DNA from: Collinsella aerofaciens
GTDB taxonomy: Bacteria > Actinomycetota > Coriobacteriia > Coriobacteriales > Coriobacteriaceae
Length of the DNA: 40,897 bases
Assembly (NCBI RefSeq): GCF_015553355.1
Contig: NZ_JADNGN010000018.1
Coordinates: forward strand, 1 to 40,897
Reading direction: 5' to 3'
The notes beneath the pieces are model-generated. The model saw only the letters and a list, made by a program, of their open reading frames with translations. It searched no databases and was not told the origin of the DNA. Shown here piece by piece: positions 25,101 through 33,527 of the stretch (within the stretch, counting starts at the first letter, position 1; the number at the start of each line of letters is the position of its first letter). A program made the translations under genes and the position numbers.

Positions 25101-25130
25101 GCCGCGCGGTCATGCCGCGCGGGTTAACCC
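25101..25130 (-). promoter_or_regulatory. Palindromes in the groES leader
   Basis: Two self-complementary CCGCGCGG boxes (25102-25109 and 25115-25122) form an 8-bp stem with a 5-nt loop six bases upstream of the groES ribosome site. GGGTTAACCC (25121-25130) overlaps the second box. They could be an operator or an RNA structure affecting translation. Confidence 0.4.
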
Positions 25131-25216
25131 TTTTTGTTTGCGTACGCGTTGAATGGTACCCACGAATGGCGGGTTATACAACACGGAGTCAAAAAATCTT
25201 ATTTTTTGGCACTTAG

Positions 25217-25430
25217 ATTTTCTGAATGCCGGGGGATAACTTGTGCGCGGCTCCCGTGTGGCGCCGGAGGGGCGGGATATAAGGTTTCCTGCTCGGGCAG
25301 TCCTGCTCGCACGAAGGCCACATTAAGTGGCCTTCGGCTCGTGCGGAACTCGCGATAAACCTTATATCCCGCCCCCCCCGGCGCCACACGGGAGCTGAGT
25401 TAACGTTATCGGGCCCGGCATTCAGAAAAG
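25217..25430. repeat. Giant hairpin upstream of groES (about 214 nt)
   Basis: Ends TTTTCTGAATGCC (25218-25230) and GGCATTCAGAAAA (25417-25429) pair. The strongest block is CTCCCGTGTGGCGCCGG plus GGCGGGATATAAGGTTT (about 25251-25287) with its reverse complement (about 25357-25394). Near the tip, GAAGGCCAC (25314-25322) pairs with GTGGCCTTC around an ATTAA loop. Each arm is about 100 nt. No ORF or T run is seen. Confidence 0.88.
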
Positions 25431-25501
25431 TCAGTGCAGCAAAATGGCGATGCGGATGGAATGCACAAGATAGGGGCACGTTGTTGGGACGCGCTCTTTT
25501 A

Positions 25502-25568
25502 AGTTGCGGTGGAATAGTTCCTGGTTTTGGGCTTGAAGGCCGATTTTAGGGACTATTTCACCGCAACT
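25502..25568. repeat. 21-bp inverted repeat after the YtcJ-like gene
   Basis: AGTTGCGGTGGAATAGTTCC (25502-25521) and its partner at 25548-25568 match at 19 of 21 positions around a 25-nt loop. It sits 18 nt past the amidohydrolase stop. Just before it, TTGGGACGCGCTCTTTTA (25487-25504) looks like a decayed family 2 core. Confidence 0.7.
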
Positions 25569-25586
25569 GAGGGATGGGATGTGGGG

Positions 25587-27224
25587 TTAGCGCTCGTAGA
25601 TTAAGTTACCTGCCAGGTAGGTGGCCTGAACCTTGGTAGCCTGGAGCTCTTGTGGGTCAACGGTGAGCAGGTTTTGATCCAAGACTACCAGATCGGCGTA
25701 TTTGCCGGACTCCAGGCTGCCGAGGTCTCGCTCGTCGCCTGCCGCGTAGGCGCTGCCCAGGGTGTAGTTGCGCAGAGCTGTAGCCGCGTCAATGCGCTCG
25801 CTGGGGAGCCAGCCGCCCTCAGGCCAGTGGCTGCGAGGATCTTGGCGCGTGATGGCCGTGTAGAGCACGTTCATGCTGGTAACGGCTGTGATGGGGCTAT
25901 CGGTACCGAAAGCTTGGCGGATGCCGCGCTGTTTATAGGTCGCAAACGGCCACATGATGCGGCTGCGCTCCAAGCCCAGATCGCGCTCCGGGCCACCCGG
26001 GTCGAGCGTGATGTGGCAAGGCTGGCTCGAGGCAACGACGTTGAGCTTGCGCAGACGATCGATGTCCTGAGGCAGCAAATTCTCCAGATGCTCAAGCGTA
26101 TTATGGCCGTGCTGGGGCAGACCGTAGAGCTCTGCCGCCTCCTCAAAGATATCGAGTGCGGCATGGATGGCGCCATCGCCGATAACGTGGATGCGCACGG
26201 TGTGGCCGCGCTCGGCTGCCGCCAGAACCAGTTTGCGCATGCGCTCGACAGGAACCGTCAGACGGCCCCGGTCACCCGGGAAGCGCGGATTGGTATACGG
26301 CTCGGTGAGATATGCCGTGTGTGCACTCGACACGCCATCGAAGAATTGTTTAAAACCAGGTGCCGAGAGCAGCGCGCTGTTCGCGTAACGTGCCTGCAGT
26401 TCTTCCAAGCGAGACTGATCGTCGAGCAGCGTGGGAAATAGATGGGCTCGAAGGCCCAACCTGCCGGAAGCCTGCAGCTGGCCATAGACGTCGTCGCGGA
26501 TAAAGTCGCAGCCCGGCATGGGCATGAGCGACATATCGCAGATTGAGGTGATGCCTTGCTCGGCCATACGCTTCATCTGGTCGCCGTAAGCGCTCGCGAT
26601 GCGGTCCTCGCCCAGCCATTCCAGGCAGCGCGGCAGCAGCTGCATAGCAGCTGCCTCGTGGGCAATACCCGTAAGCTCACCGTTTGAGTCTTTGTCGTAA
26701 CTGCCACCCGCCGGAGGCTCGCTGTCACGCGTCACGCCGAGGGCTTCGAGTGCGCGGCTGTTGAGCCACAGCGTATGCCCATCGCCCGAATACATAACAC
26801 AGGGGCGACCGGGGAAGGCGGCGTCGAGGGAGGCCTTGGTAGGGTGCTCGGGCGGATCCCAGCGGTAATCGCGCCAGCCCTGGGTCACGACCCAGGCGTC
26901 ATCGGGCAAGCCCTGGGAAAACTCGCGTGCATGCTGCACCAATGCCGCCTCGGATGTGCCCATATCCATGAGCATGTACGGCGAGGAGGCAACCGAAGTA
27001 TGGAAGAAATGCAGGTGCGCATCGTGGAAACCGGGGCAGATGAATTGCTCGCCATAGTCGACAACCGGCACGGCGGCAGGGGCGGCGGCAATCACGTCAT
27101 CGGGCGCACCGACCGCGACGATGCGATCGCCTGCAATGGCAATCGCCAGCTCGCGGGCGGCATCGATGCCGTCTTGCGCGGTAAAAACGTTCTTGGAGCG
27201 GATAATCCGATCGATATGCTGCAT
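25587..27224 (-). CDS. Amidohydrolase family protein (YtcJ/Amidohydro_3 type)
   Basis: Predicted metal-dependent hydrolase of unknown substrate, 545 aa from this start. Family features are CPGFHDAHLHFFH (metal-binding HxH near residue 68), the HVIGDGAIHAAL helix with His, ...HNTLEHLENL, FGTDSPITAVT (metal Asp) and a C-terminal SLESGKYADLVVLDQNL. No signal peptide is seen, so it is likely cytoplasmic. Starts at 27224, 27230 and 27236 are all possible; 27224 has GGGG six bases upstream. The frame stays open much further upstream, but that stretch is antisense to the M20 gene and is not credible coding. It is transcribed divergently from the M20 peptidase gene. Confidence 0.88.
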   Translation of the reverse strand: MQHIDRIIRSKNVFTAQDGIDAARELAIAIAGDRIVAVGAPDDVIAAAPAAVPVVDYGEQFICPGFHDAHLHFFHTSVASSPYMLMDMGTSEAALVQHAREFSQGLPDDAWVVTQGWRDYRWDPPEHPTKASLDAAFPGRPCVMYSGDGHTLWLNSRALEALGVTRDSEPPAGGSYDKDSNGELTGIAHEAAAMQLLPRCLEWLGEDRIASAYGDQMKRMAEQGITSICDMSLMPMPGCDFIRDDVYGQLQASGRLGLRAHLFPTLLDDQSRLEELQARYANSALLSAPGFKQFFDGVSSAHTAYLTEPYTNPRFPGDRGRLTVPVERMRKLVLAAAERGHTVRIHVIGDGAIHAALDIFEEAAELYGLPQHGHNTLEHLENLLPQDIDRLRKLNVVASSQPCHITLDPGGPERDLGLERSRIMWPFATYKQRGIRQAFGTDSPITAVTSMNVLYTAITRQDPRSHWPEGGWLPSERIDAATALRNYTLGSAYAAGDERDLGSLESGKYADLVVLDQNLLTVDPQELQATKVQATYLAGNLIYER

Positions 27225-27392
27225 GAGCATCCCCATCTCTGGTAGGAAATTCAACAACCCCGAGTGTACTCCCCCGCCCTTGCAACAAAGCCCCAAGCGG
27301 CAAATGGCAACTTTACCAGCCCTAGCGGCAGGTGGCATACTTGGATGAGCCTGTATGATTTTGCGATCGACCCAGCAAGGAGCAAATCGACC

Positions 27393-28856
27393 ATGACGAA
27401 GACCAAGGCACAGCAGATTATGGCGGCAACCGAGGTTCGCGCGGCAGACGACGTCACCACGGCCATCCGAGATATCGCCGCCGAGTTTGAGCCCTATATC
27501 ATCAAGCAGCGCCGGCACTTCCATAAGCACCCGGAGCTGAGCCTTGCCGAGGAGCGCACGACCTCCGACATCGCCAACCAGCTCGACGCCATGAATATCC
27601 CCTACGAGCGTCCGCTCAAGACCGGCTTGGTGGCAACGCTTCGCGGCACCGCGCCCGACGCCTATCGCGAGGACGGCACGCCGCGCCGCCGTATCCTGCT
27701 GCGCGCCGATATCGACGCCCTGCCCGTCACCGAGCAGACCGGCGAGGAGTTCGCCAGCGTCAACGAGGGTTGCATGCACGCCTGCGGTCACGACTGCCAT
27801 ATCGCCATGATGCTCGGCACGCTGCAAATCCTGCGCCATATGACCGACGACATCCACGGCGAGATCCGCATCGTCTTCCAGCCCAGTGAGGAAAACGGCC
27901 AGGGCGCAAAACTCATGATCGGCACGGGTGTGCTCGACGGCGTCGACGGCGCCTACGCCGCGCACATTTGGAGCGAGGTCGATGCCGGCACCGTGAGCTG
28001 CGAGCCCGGCCCGCGCATGGCCAATACCGACTGGTTCCGCATCGACGTTCGCGGTACCTCATGCCACGGCGCCATGCCCCAGCGCGGCCACGACGCCGTT
28101 ATGGTGGCGGCAGAGATTGTCAACGCCCTGCAGACCATCGTCTCACGCGAAATCAGCCCCTACGAGCCTGCTGTCATCACTGTCGGCGAGCTGCACGGCG
28201 GCACCGCACGCAATGTCATCGCCGGCACCGCCTACCTCGCCGGCACGGTGCGTACCTATGGCGATTCGACGCACGAGGAAATGCCCGAGCTCATGCGCCG
28301 CATCGTGGAGCATACTGCGGCGGCCCTGGGCGCCGAGGCCGAACTTACCGACTACACCATCGCCAACTATAAGGTCGAAAACGACGCCGCCTCGAGCGAG
28401 CGTTGTCGTCAGGCCGTGGTCAAGTGCCTGGGTGCGGCCGGCGAAGGCCATTACCGTGGCACGCTTTCGGGCGAGGACTTCTCGGAGTATCTGCGCCGCG
28501 TACCGGGCGTGCTCGCCTTTGTTGGCACACGCAACCCCCAGATTGGCGCCACGTACGCCCAACATTCTTGCTTCTACAAGATTGACGAGTCGGTACTGTC
28601 CAAGGGTTCCATGGTAGCCGCCCAGTATGCCATCGACTTTTTGGCCGAGCCCACGCAAGAGGAGCTCGACGGCCCCACGATCGCCGCGGTTGCCGAAACC
28701 AACCCCGACTTGGCCGCCAAACTGCGCTCTGCCAAGGCAACGGCCGCTGAGGCGCGCGACGCCATGCACGATGCCCGCACCGCCCGCCATGCTGCGATTA
28801 AGGGCATTCACGACGCCCGCGCTGCCGCCCGCCGCGAGGAGAAGCGCGACGAGTAG
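27393..28856 (+). CDS. M20-family amidohydrolase (IAA-amino acid/hippurate hydrolase type)
   Basis: Predicted two-metal amidase that cleaves N-acyl amino acids or similar. The 487-aa protein has RRHFHKHPELSLAEE, ILLRADIDALPVTEQTG (metal Asp), MHACGHDCHIAMML (metal Cys/His pair), FQPSEENGQGAK (catalytic Glu) and GTLSGEDFSEYLRRVPG. The family core ends near residue 420; an Ala/Arg/Asp-rich, probably helical tail of about 55 residues follows and is unusual. The ATG at 27393 has GGAG ten bases upstream. It is the only protein gene on the plus strand here and is divergent from the YtcJ-like gene. Confidence 0.92.
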   Translation: MTKTKAQQIMAATEVRAADDVTTAIRDIAAEFEPYIIKQRRHFHKHPELSLAEERTTSDIANQLDAMNIPYERPLKTGLVATLRGTAPDAYREDGTPRRRILLRADIDALPVTEQTGEEFASVNEGCMHACGHDCHIAMMLGTLQILRHMTDDIHGEIRIVFQPSEENGQGAKLMIGTGVLDGVDGAYAAHIWSEVDAGTVSCEPGPRMANTDWFRIDVRGTSCHGAMPQRGHDAVMVAAEIVNALQTIVSREISPYEPAVITVGELHGGTARNVIAGTAYLAGTVRTYGDSTHEEMPELMRRIVEHTAAALGAEAELTDYTIANYKVENDAASSERCRQAVVKCLGAAGEGHYRGTLSGEDFSEYLRRVPGVLAFVGTRNPQIGATYAQHSCFYKIDESVLSKGSMVAAQYAIDFLAEPTQEELDGPTIAAVAETNPDLAAKLRSAKATAAEARDAMHDARTARHAAIKGIHDARAAARREEKRDE

Positions 28857-28889
28857 TCGTCGCGCGCCCACAGCCATCCGGCTACAACA

Positions 28890-28928
28890 AAGCGGGGGCG
28901 GACGCTACTTCGGCGTTCGCCCCCGCTT
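28890..28928. terminator. Hairpin between convergent genes
   Basis: AAGCGGGGGCG and CGCCCCCGCTT with extra ACGC/GCGT pairing. It lies between the M20 gene (plus) and the DUF2752 gene (minus) and could stop both. A T run (GCTTTTTTAG) follows about 15 nt later on the plus strand. Confidence 0.7.
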
Positions 28929-28960
28929 ATGTGCCGGTAGCTTTTTTAGCTCATCCCCCG

Positions 28961-29458
28961 TCACGACAGGCAAGCGCTTAGGAAGGCAAGCCATCGCGGT
29001 TGTTCGAGGTGGATGATATCGGTGGGAACTCCGGCGGGAGCGTGACCACCAAAGAACAGGCCCGCGTCTGCCGGGTTGATAAGGCGCACGATCCACACGG
29101 CGACAACCAGCACGCACAACACGGTGACCGCAATGTCGATACCACGCTTTCGTTTGCTCGATGCCACCTCCTCGCGCACGAACGCGAGCACGAACGCAAT
29201 CGGCACCACCCAAAACAGCGGATGGTAGGCAAAGGCCGCCGCAAAATCGAGGCGCAGCGCCGCCAGCCACGCCCTCGTCATGCCGCATCCCGGACAAGGA
29301 ATGCCCGTCATCAATCGAAAAATGCAGCCGATGTCGAGCAGGTAGAGCGCGAGCCAGGCGACAAAGAGCGCGCCGGTGCAAGAAAGGGCGCGGCGAAGGA
29401 GCTCCGCCGTGCCCTTATGTCCCTGGGAGCTGTTCACGCCGCCCTTATTGTTAGGCAT
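28961..29458 (-). CDS. DUF2752 membrane protein
   Basis: A small membrane protein of unknown function, 165 aa. It holds the family signature TGIPCPGCGMTRAW (two Cys) between hydrophobic segments, with about four membrane helices in all and a short basic loop (SSKRKRG). The ATG at 29458 was chosen because it overlaps the end of the upstream gene by 8 nt, a coupled arrangement. It is the last gene before a hairpin shared with the M20 gene. Confidence 0.85.
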   Translation of the reverse strand: MPNNKGGVNSSQGHKGTAELLRRALSCTGALFVAWLALYLLDIGCIFRLMTGIPCPGCGMTRAWLAALRLDFAAAFAYHPLFWVVPIAFVLAFVREEVASSKRKRGIDIAVTVLCVLVVAVWIVRLINPADAGLFFGGHAPAGVPTDIIHLEQPRWLAFLSACLS

Positions 29459-30059
29459 GAGCGCCAAGACGGATGTTGAAAGCCGTTGCCATGGCATTGG
29501 TATTATTGATGATGATGTTCATGGCAAAGATGGGGCCAAGACCGCACAGCAGCACGCCGATGATCTGCCACAGAAGAACGGTGGTGCCGTTTTCCTGGAA
29601 CACCAGGCCGTAGCGAGGAGCGTTGGCCTGCAGGCGGTTGCCAATCTTGTAATACCAGTAGTACGCGTAGAAGCCGCAGGTCACAAACGACAGCAGGATG
29701 AATGCCGCCAGACCCGGCGTGGAATCGCCGTCGTCCTGGCACATGACATTGATGTCGCGGGCCAAGCAATACAGGAAGTAGAACGAATAGATACCGCAGG
29801 TCACAAGAGAGAGCAGCAGCCAGCCGATCAGGCTGCGGTCAGCCTTGACGGGGCCATAGTCCATCGGAGCGGATGCGGACTGTTGGGCGTATTGACCGGT
29901 GTACTGCTGCTGAGGCTGGGGCGCGGGCTGAATAGCCTGGGCCGGAGCGGGCTGGACCTGCGGGGCCGCAGCGACAGAAGCGGCACCAACGGCAGATCCG
30001 CAAACAGGGCAGAATTTGGCATCATCCGAAATAGGAGAACCACAAGTGGTACAGAACAT
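29451..30059 (-). CDS. Zinc-ribbon DUF4234 membrane protein
   Basis: A 202-aa protein with an N-terminal zinc ribbon (CTTCGSPI...CPVCGSAV, four Cys in the first 22 residues), a Pro/Gln/Ala-rich linker (about 30-65) and a DUF4234 membrane domain (SLIGWLLLSLVTCGIYSFYF, then SFVTCGFYAYYWYYKIGNRL, then a third hydrophobic stretch). Function unknown. The ATG has GGAG six bases upstream. It overlaps the DUF2752 gene and shares its N-terminal plan with the next gene upstream. Confidence 0.88.
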   Translation of the reverse strand: MFCTTCGSPISDDAKFCPVCGSAVGAASVAAAPQVQPAPAQAIQPAPQPQQQYTGQYAQQSASAPMDYGPVKADRSLIGWLLLSLVTCGIYSFYFLYCLARDINVMCQDDGDSTPGLAAFILLSFVTCGFYAYYWYYKIGNRLQANAPRYGLVFQENGTTVLLWQIIGVLLCGLGPIFAMNIIINNTNAMATAFNIRLGAHA

Positions 30060-30209
30060 TAGCTTCTCCTTTTCCTAAGGCGTCGCACGCCTTCAAATCT
30101 TACATGTCTATGTTCTCAACAATTGCCGCGACGTTGCTGCGCAACATTGATCAATTTCCGAGAAATATTGCCGCGACCGTTTTCCAGGCATTTGCTTGCT
30201 TTCGCCGTA

Positions 30210-30245
30210 GAAAAAGGCACCCCGGGTTCAGTTGCCCAGGGCGCC
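30210..30245 (-). terminator. Terminator after the DUF4013 gene
   Basis: Minus-strand GGCGCCCTGGG pairs with CCCGGGGTGCC, followed by TTTTTC (30215-30211). It separates the DUF4013 gene from the DUF4234 gene. Confidence 0.8.
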
Positions 30246-30253
30246 TCGACCGA

Positions 30254-31582
30254 CTATTCGGTTTGATTGTTTTCGGCAGCAGGGTTATCGCCCGACTCAT
30301 CCGCCGGCGTGGCAACGGCATTCCAATCGGGTTCTGCAGGCGTGGCCTCGGGCGCCGGTGCGGGTGTAGGGGCCGGTGCCGGAGCAGACGTCGGCGCGGG
30401 CGACGTTGCAGGCGCAGGTGCGGGTGCAGGTGCAGCACCAGCGGCCATGGGATTAAAGCCCGTAGGTGTAGGCTTCTTCTCGCCCGGAAGCACAAACGTC
30501 AGGACATCGTCGGCATCCTCGTCGGCCCACTCACTGGCATGACGTGCCGCCCAATAGCCAACGGCGCGATACTTGAGCATCTTGCCAAACACAATGAAAA
30601 ACACCGAGACAAAGGCAGTGATCATCAGGAACAAGATGAGCACGATGCCGCCGCCCCTAAAAATCGCCTCGAGGCCCGAAGGAGAGTAATAGCCGTAATA
30701 GCCATAGCTGCTGAGACCAAGGGCTGCAAAGGAGCCAAAGATGACGGTGAAGACCCCCATGATGATATTCGAAACAATGCCCGTCAAAACCTCGGGAAGA
30801 ATCGAGGCGCAGAACAACTTGCCCAAATTGGCCTTGTAGGGCTTCCAAACCTTCTTGAGCGAAAACGCGCTCTCCATGCGGCCGGCGACCGCAAAGTGCA
30901 TCACAGCGGCATCGCCAAACATCCTAAAGAAGATGCCCAGCACAAACGAGACGAACAGGGCAAAGACGAGCCACCCCATCGAGGCGATGAGGGTGCTCTC
31001 AAGGCCGCTCGAACCATAGAAATAATACGAACCGACAGCACCGATCACGGTGCTCTCAATCACCGAGAGCACCCCGCCAATCACCGGGATAGCCGCGATG
31101 AACTCGAGCACACCCGTAATGACAGACGAGAAGATGCCTAGTCCAAACGAGGTCGAGCGCAGCAGCGGACGCTCCATACCGTCATCATCCTTGAGCGACA
31201 GGTCGCGACCCCACTCGATAGCAAAGCCGGCACCGCACACGCTTGCCACGTAAGCGAGCAAAAAGCCAATGGCCGCCGCAATGCCACCGGTAACGGGGAT
31301 GAACAGCACCAGCACCGACACGACGCAGATGAGCGCCGGCAAAAAGGCGATCTGGCACACGCGAACCAGGGCGCCGGGAACCTTAATCATGTCGTTGAAA
31401 GCCTGTGTCATGCAGCCCTTGGGCACGTTCATGACCGGCTGGGGCGCAACGAACGGCTGGGGCTGAAACTGGGGCTGCGAAGCAGAGGCAGCAGCCCGAG
31501 GGGCCGCGGTATTGGGAGCACCGCACACGCCGCAGAACTTATCGTTGTCGCCCATGGGGGCGCCACACTGCGAGCAAAACAT
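30254..31582 (-). CDS. Zinc-ribbon DUF4013 membrane protein
   Basis: A 442-aa protein with an N-terminal zinc ribbon (FCSQCGAPM...FCGVCGAPN), a Gln/Pro-rich linker and a DUF4013-type region of about six to seven membrane helices. It shows the family's glycine-rich loops (IPVIGGVLSVIE). The cytoplasmic tail is a long Pro-Ala repeat (PAPAPAPATSPAPTSAPAP) ending in an acidic stretch. The ATG at 31582 was chosen because AGGGATGAT precedes it and the ribbon starts at once. Function unknown; its ribbon resembles that of the DUF4234 protein next door. Confidence 0.85.
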   Translation of the reverse strand: MFCSQCGAPMGDNDKFCGVCGAPNTAAPRAAASASQPQFQPQPFVAPQPVMNVPKGCMTQAFNDMIKVPGALVRVCQIAFLPALICVVSVLVLFIPVTGGIAAAIGFLLAYVASVCGAGFAIEWGRDLSLKDDDGMERPLLRSTSFGLGIFSSVITGVLEFIAAIPVIGGVLSVIESTVIGAVGSYYFYGSSGLESTLIASMGWLVFALFVSFVLGIFFRMFGDAAVMHFAVAGRMESAFSLKKVWKPYKANLGKLFCASILPEVLTGIVSNIIMGVFTVIFGSFAALGLSSYGYYGYYSPSGLEAIFRGGGIVLILFLMITAFVSVFFIVFGKMLKYRAVGYWAARHASEWADEDADDVLTFVLPGEKKPTPTGFNPMAAGAAPAPAPAPATSPAPTSAPAPAPTPAPAPEATPAEPDWNAVATPADESGDNPAAENNQTE

Positions 31583-31728
31583 CGAAATCATCCCTTCGTA
31601 TCTTGAGCCAATCCTCAAATCGGAACCAATGTTTTGCACCATTATCGCCCAACATGAGGACAAATGTGCCCGAATGGCCATGAGGCAATGTAAAGGGTCT
31701 GTCGCAGCAGTTTAAAGTGAGCCGACCG

Positions 31729-32751
31729 CTAATTCGTTCCGCGGAAACCCTTGCCGACAATCTCGGAGCTATCGACGATCGTGATAAACGAGCCCGGGTC
31801 GATCTCGCGGACATAGCGGCGCAGTTGTACCGCCTCGCGACGGCTCAGCACGCTCATAATCACCGTGACGCACTTGCCCGAGAAGGCGCCGTAGCCACGG
31901 CTGATCGTTGCCGTGCGGTTGAGATGCTTGACGATAAACTCCTCGACTTTGAGCGGTTCGGCGCAAATAATCGTACAGACCTTGCGCAGGTGGATGCCCT
32001 CGATGGCCTTATCGACGACGAGCGTCTTGGCAAACAGGCCAAGCACGCAGTACAGGCCGACGCGCGGGCCATACAGGAAAGCCGCGATGGTCACGATGCC
32101 GATATCGACCAGCAACAGGGCACGGCCGATCTCAAGCGTCGTGCGGCGCTTGAGGATCATGGCGAGGATGTCCGTGCCGCCCGTCGAGGCGCCAATGTCA
32201 AAGACAATGGCACTGCCCAGCGCCGGCAAGATGACGGCAAAACACAGGTCGAGCCACATATCGCCCGTCATCGAGACATCGGTCGGGATAAAGAGCTCAA
32301 AAAGCGAAACATAGGCGGACAGCGCAAACGAGGCGAAGACGCTCCACAGGATTGCCTTGCGCTCCAAAAAGATAAAGCCCAAGACGACCAGGACCGCATT
32401 GATGATCCACATAAAGACGCCGACGGGCAGGGTCGGGAACAACGTGGACAGAATAACCGACACGCCCGAGGTGCCGCCAAAAGCAAAGTGATTAGGGGTT
32501 TTAAAGGCAACGATGGCAAAGGCCGTAAGAATCAGGCCCAGATTGAGCTCGGCGAAAAAGCGCGGGAAGCCTGGCTCCTGGCTGCGCTTTTGGCCGGCAC
32601 GCTCGCCACGCTCGATATCGGCGCGATCGACCACACACTCCATCGGCACCACGGGAGGACGATGCGCCTCCTCGGCAGCACGCGATGCCGCCTCTGTCGC
32701 GGCGGCCTCTATCGCCCATGCCTCGCTTTCTGTTTCGTGCTCGTCAGCCAT
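31729..32751 (-). CDS. YitT family membrane protein
   Basis: A 340-aa protein with a charged N-terminal extension (about 65 residues, Glu/Ala-rich), five to six membrane helices (DUF161) and a C-terminal DUF2179 soluble domain (about residues 255-335, KVCTIICAEPLKVEEFIV). Family motifs are FAFGGTSGVSVIL and DIGASTGGTDILAMIL. Transport function is presumed in the literature, but no substrate is certain. The N-terminal extension is longer than in most members. Confidence 0.9.
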   Translation of the reverse strand: MADEHETESEAWAIEAAATEAASRAAEEAHRPPVVPMECVVDRADIERGERAGQKRSQEPGFPRFFAELNLGLILTAFAIVAFKTPNHFAFGGTSGVSVILSTLFPTLPVGVFMWIINAVLVVLGFIFLERKAILWSVFASFALSAYVSLFELFIPTDVSMTGDMWLDLCFAVILPALGSAIVFDIGASTGGTDILAMILKRRTTLEIGRALLLVDIGIVTIAAFLYGPRVGLYCVLGLFAKTLVVDKAIEGIHLRKVCTIICAEPLKVEEFIVKHLNRTATISRGYGAFSGKCVTVIMSVLSRREAVQLRRYVREIDPGSFITIVDSSEIVGKGFRGTN

Positions 32752-32867
32752 TACGGCAACCCCTCGTTAGCAATGTGGAAACAATGCGCCCATTAGGATA
32801 ACGCGGAACGCAGCGATTGCAACCCTTAGTTAGATGAGCGGTATGCCTGCATCGGGGGCATACAAAT

Positions 32868-32905
32868 AACGGTCGGCCGCACATGCATCCGTGCGGCCGA
32901 CCGTT
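32868..32905. terminator. 15-bp perfect hairpin downstream of asp23/gls24
   Basis: AACGGTCGGCCGCAC (32868-32882) pairs exactly with 32891-32905 around an 8-nt loop. On the minus strand ATTTGTATG follows, a weak tail. It lies 50 nt past the gene, behind a family 1 repeat, and probably ends this operon. Confidence 0.55.
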
Positions 32906-32908
32906 TAG

Positions 32909-32960
32909 TATTTCCGCAGATAAAACCTGCCAAAATAAACCTGTCCCTTTTTGGAAGGTT
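32909..32960 (-). repeat. 52-bp palindromic repeat (family 1), copy after asp23/gls24
   Basis: Palindrome 32924-32960 (AACCTGCC against GGAAGGTT) plus the CAGATAAA flank, nearly identical to 5742-5793. The host gene's TAA stop (32961-32959) overlaps it by two bases, as at rph. Confidence 0.85.
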
Positions 32961-33483
32961 ACTCATGCTGGTTGGTGCGGTGCTCGTACTCCTCGGGGGT
33001 GATGACGTCCTCGATGCGCAGGTTGACGCCTGCCACCTCAAGGCCGGTCATTGCAGCCAAGCGCTCGGTGACGCGTGCCTTAACGTCGTCGAAAATTGCG
33101 GGCGCATAGGCACCGTACTCGATGATGACCGAAATGTTGACGACCACGCGGTTGTCGTCGGTGACCTCGACCGTCACGCCCTTGGTCAGGTTCTCGGCAC
33201 CAAACTGTTCCTGCACAAAGTGCATAAGGTTACCCTTCATGCCCAAAACGTGCGGCACCTCGCGAGTGGCCATGGCGACGATCTTCTCGATCACGCCGTT
33301 GGAATAGGTCAGCGAGTCCTCGGACTCGTCCGCCTCCTCGTCCATCTCCTCGTTGTCCTCGTCCGCATCGGACTCGGCCTCGACGAGCTCCTCGTCCTCG
33401 AGCGTCACGTCCCCGGCATCGGCGATGGCCTCGTTCGCCTCGAGCTCGGTATCGGCTACATCGACCTTCGTGTTAAAAGCCAT
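32959..33483 (-). CDS. Asp23/Gls24 family envelope stress protein
   Basis: A 174-aa protein of the Asp23/Gls24 (DUF322) family, which is anchored to the membrane by AmaP in staphylococci and relates to envelope and alkaline stress. The N-terminal 60 residues are very acidic (runs of Glu/Asp). The family domain begins at YSNGVIEKIVAMATREVPHV and includes NRVVVNISVIIEYGAYAPAI. The ATG has AAGGAGG. It is third in the amaP-DUF2273-asp23 run, 44 nt after the DUF2273 gene. Confidence 0.92.
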   Translation of the reverse strand: MAFNTKVDVADTELEANEAIADAGDVTLEDEELVEAESDADEDNEEMDEEADESEDSLTYSNGVIEKIVAMATREVPHVLGMKGNLMHFVQEQFGAENLTKGVTVEVTDDNRVVVNISVIIEYGAYAPAIFDDVKARVTERLAAMTGLEVAGVNLRIEDVITPEEYEHRTNQHE

Positions 33484-33527
33484 GGTTCCTCCTTATGCCT
33501 GCCGCAGATGCGACAGTCGAATACGTA

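Noticed and set aside
27237-27965. N-terminal extension of the YtcJ-like protein to 792 aa
   Set aside because: The added part is antisense to the M20 gene, has no family similarity, and the family's normal N terminus begins at about 27224.
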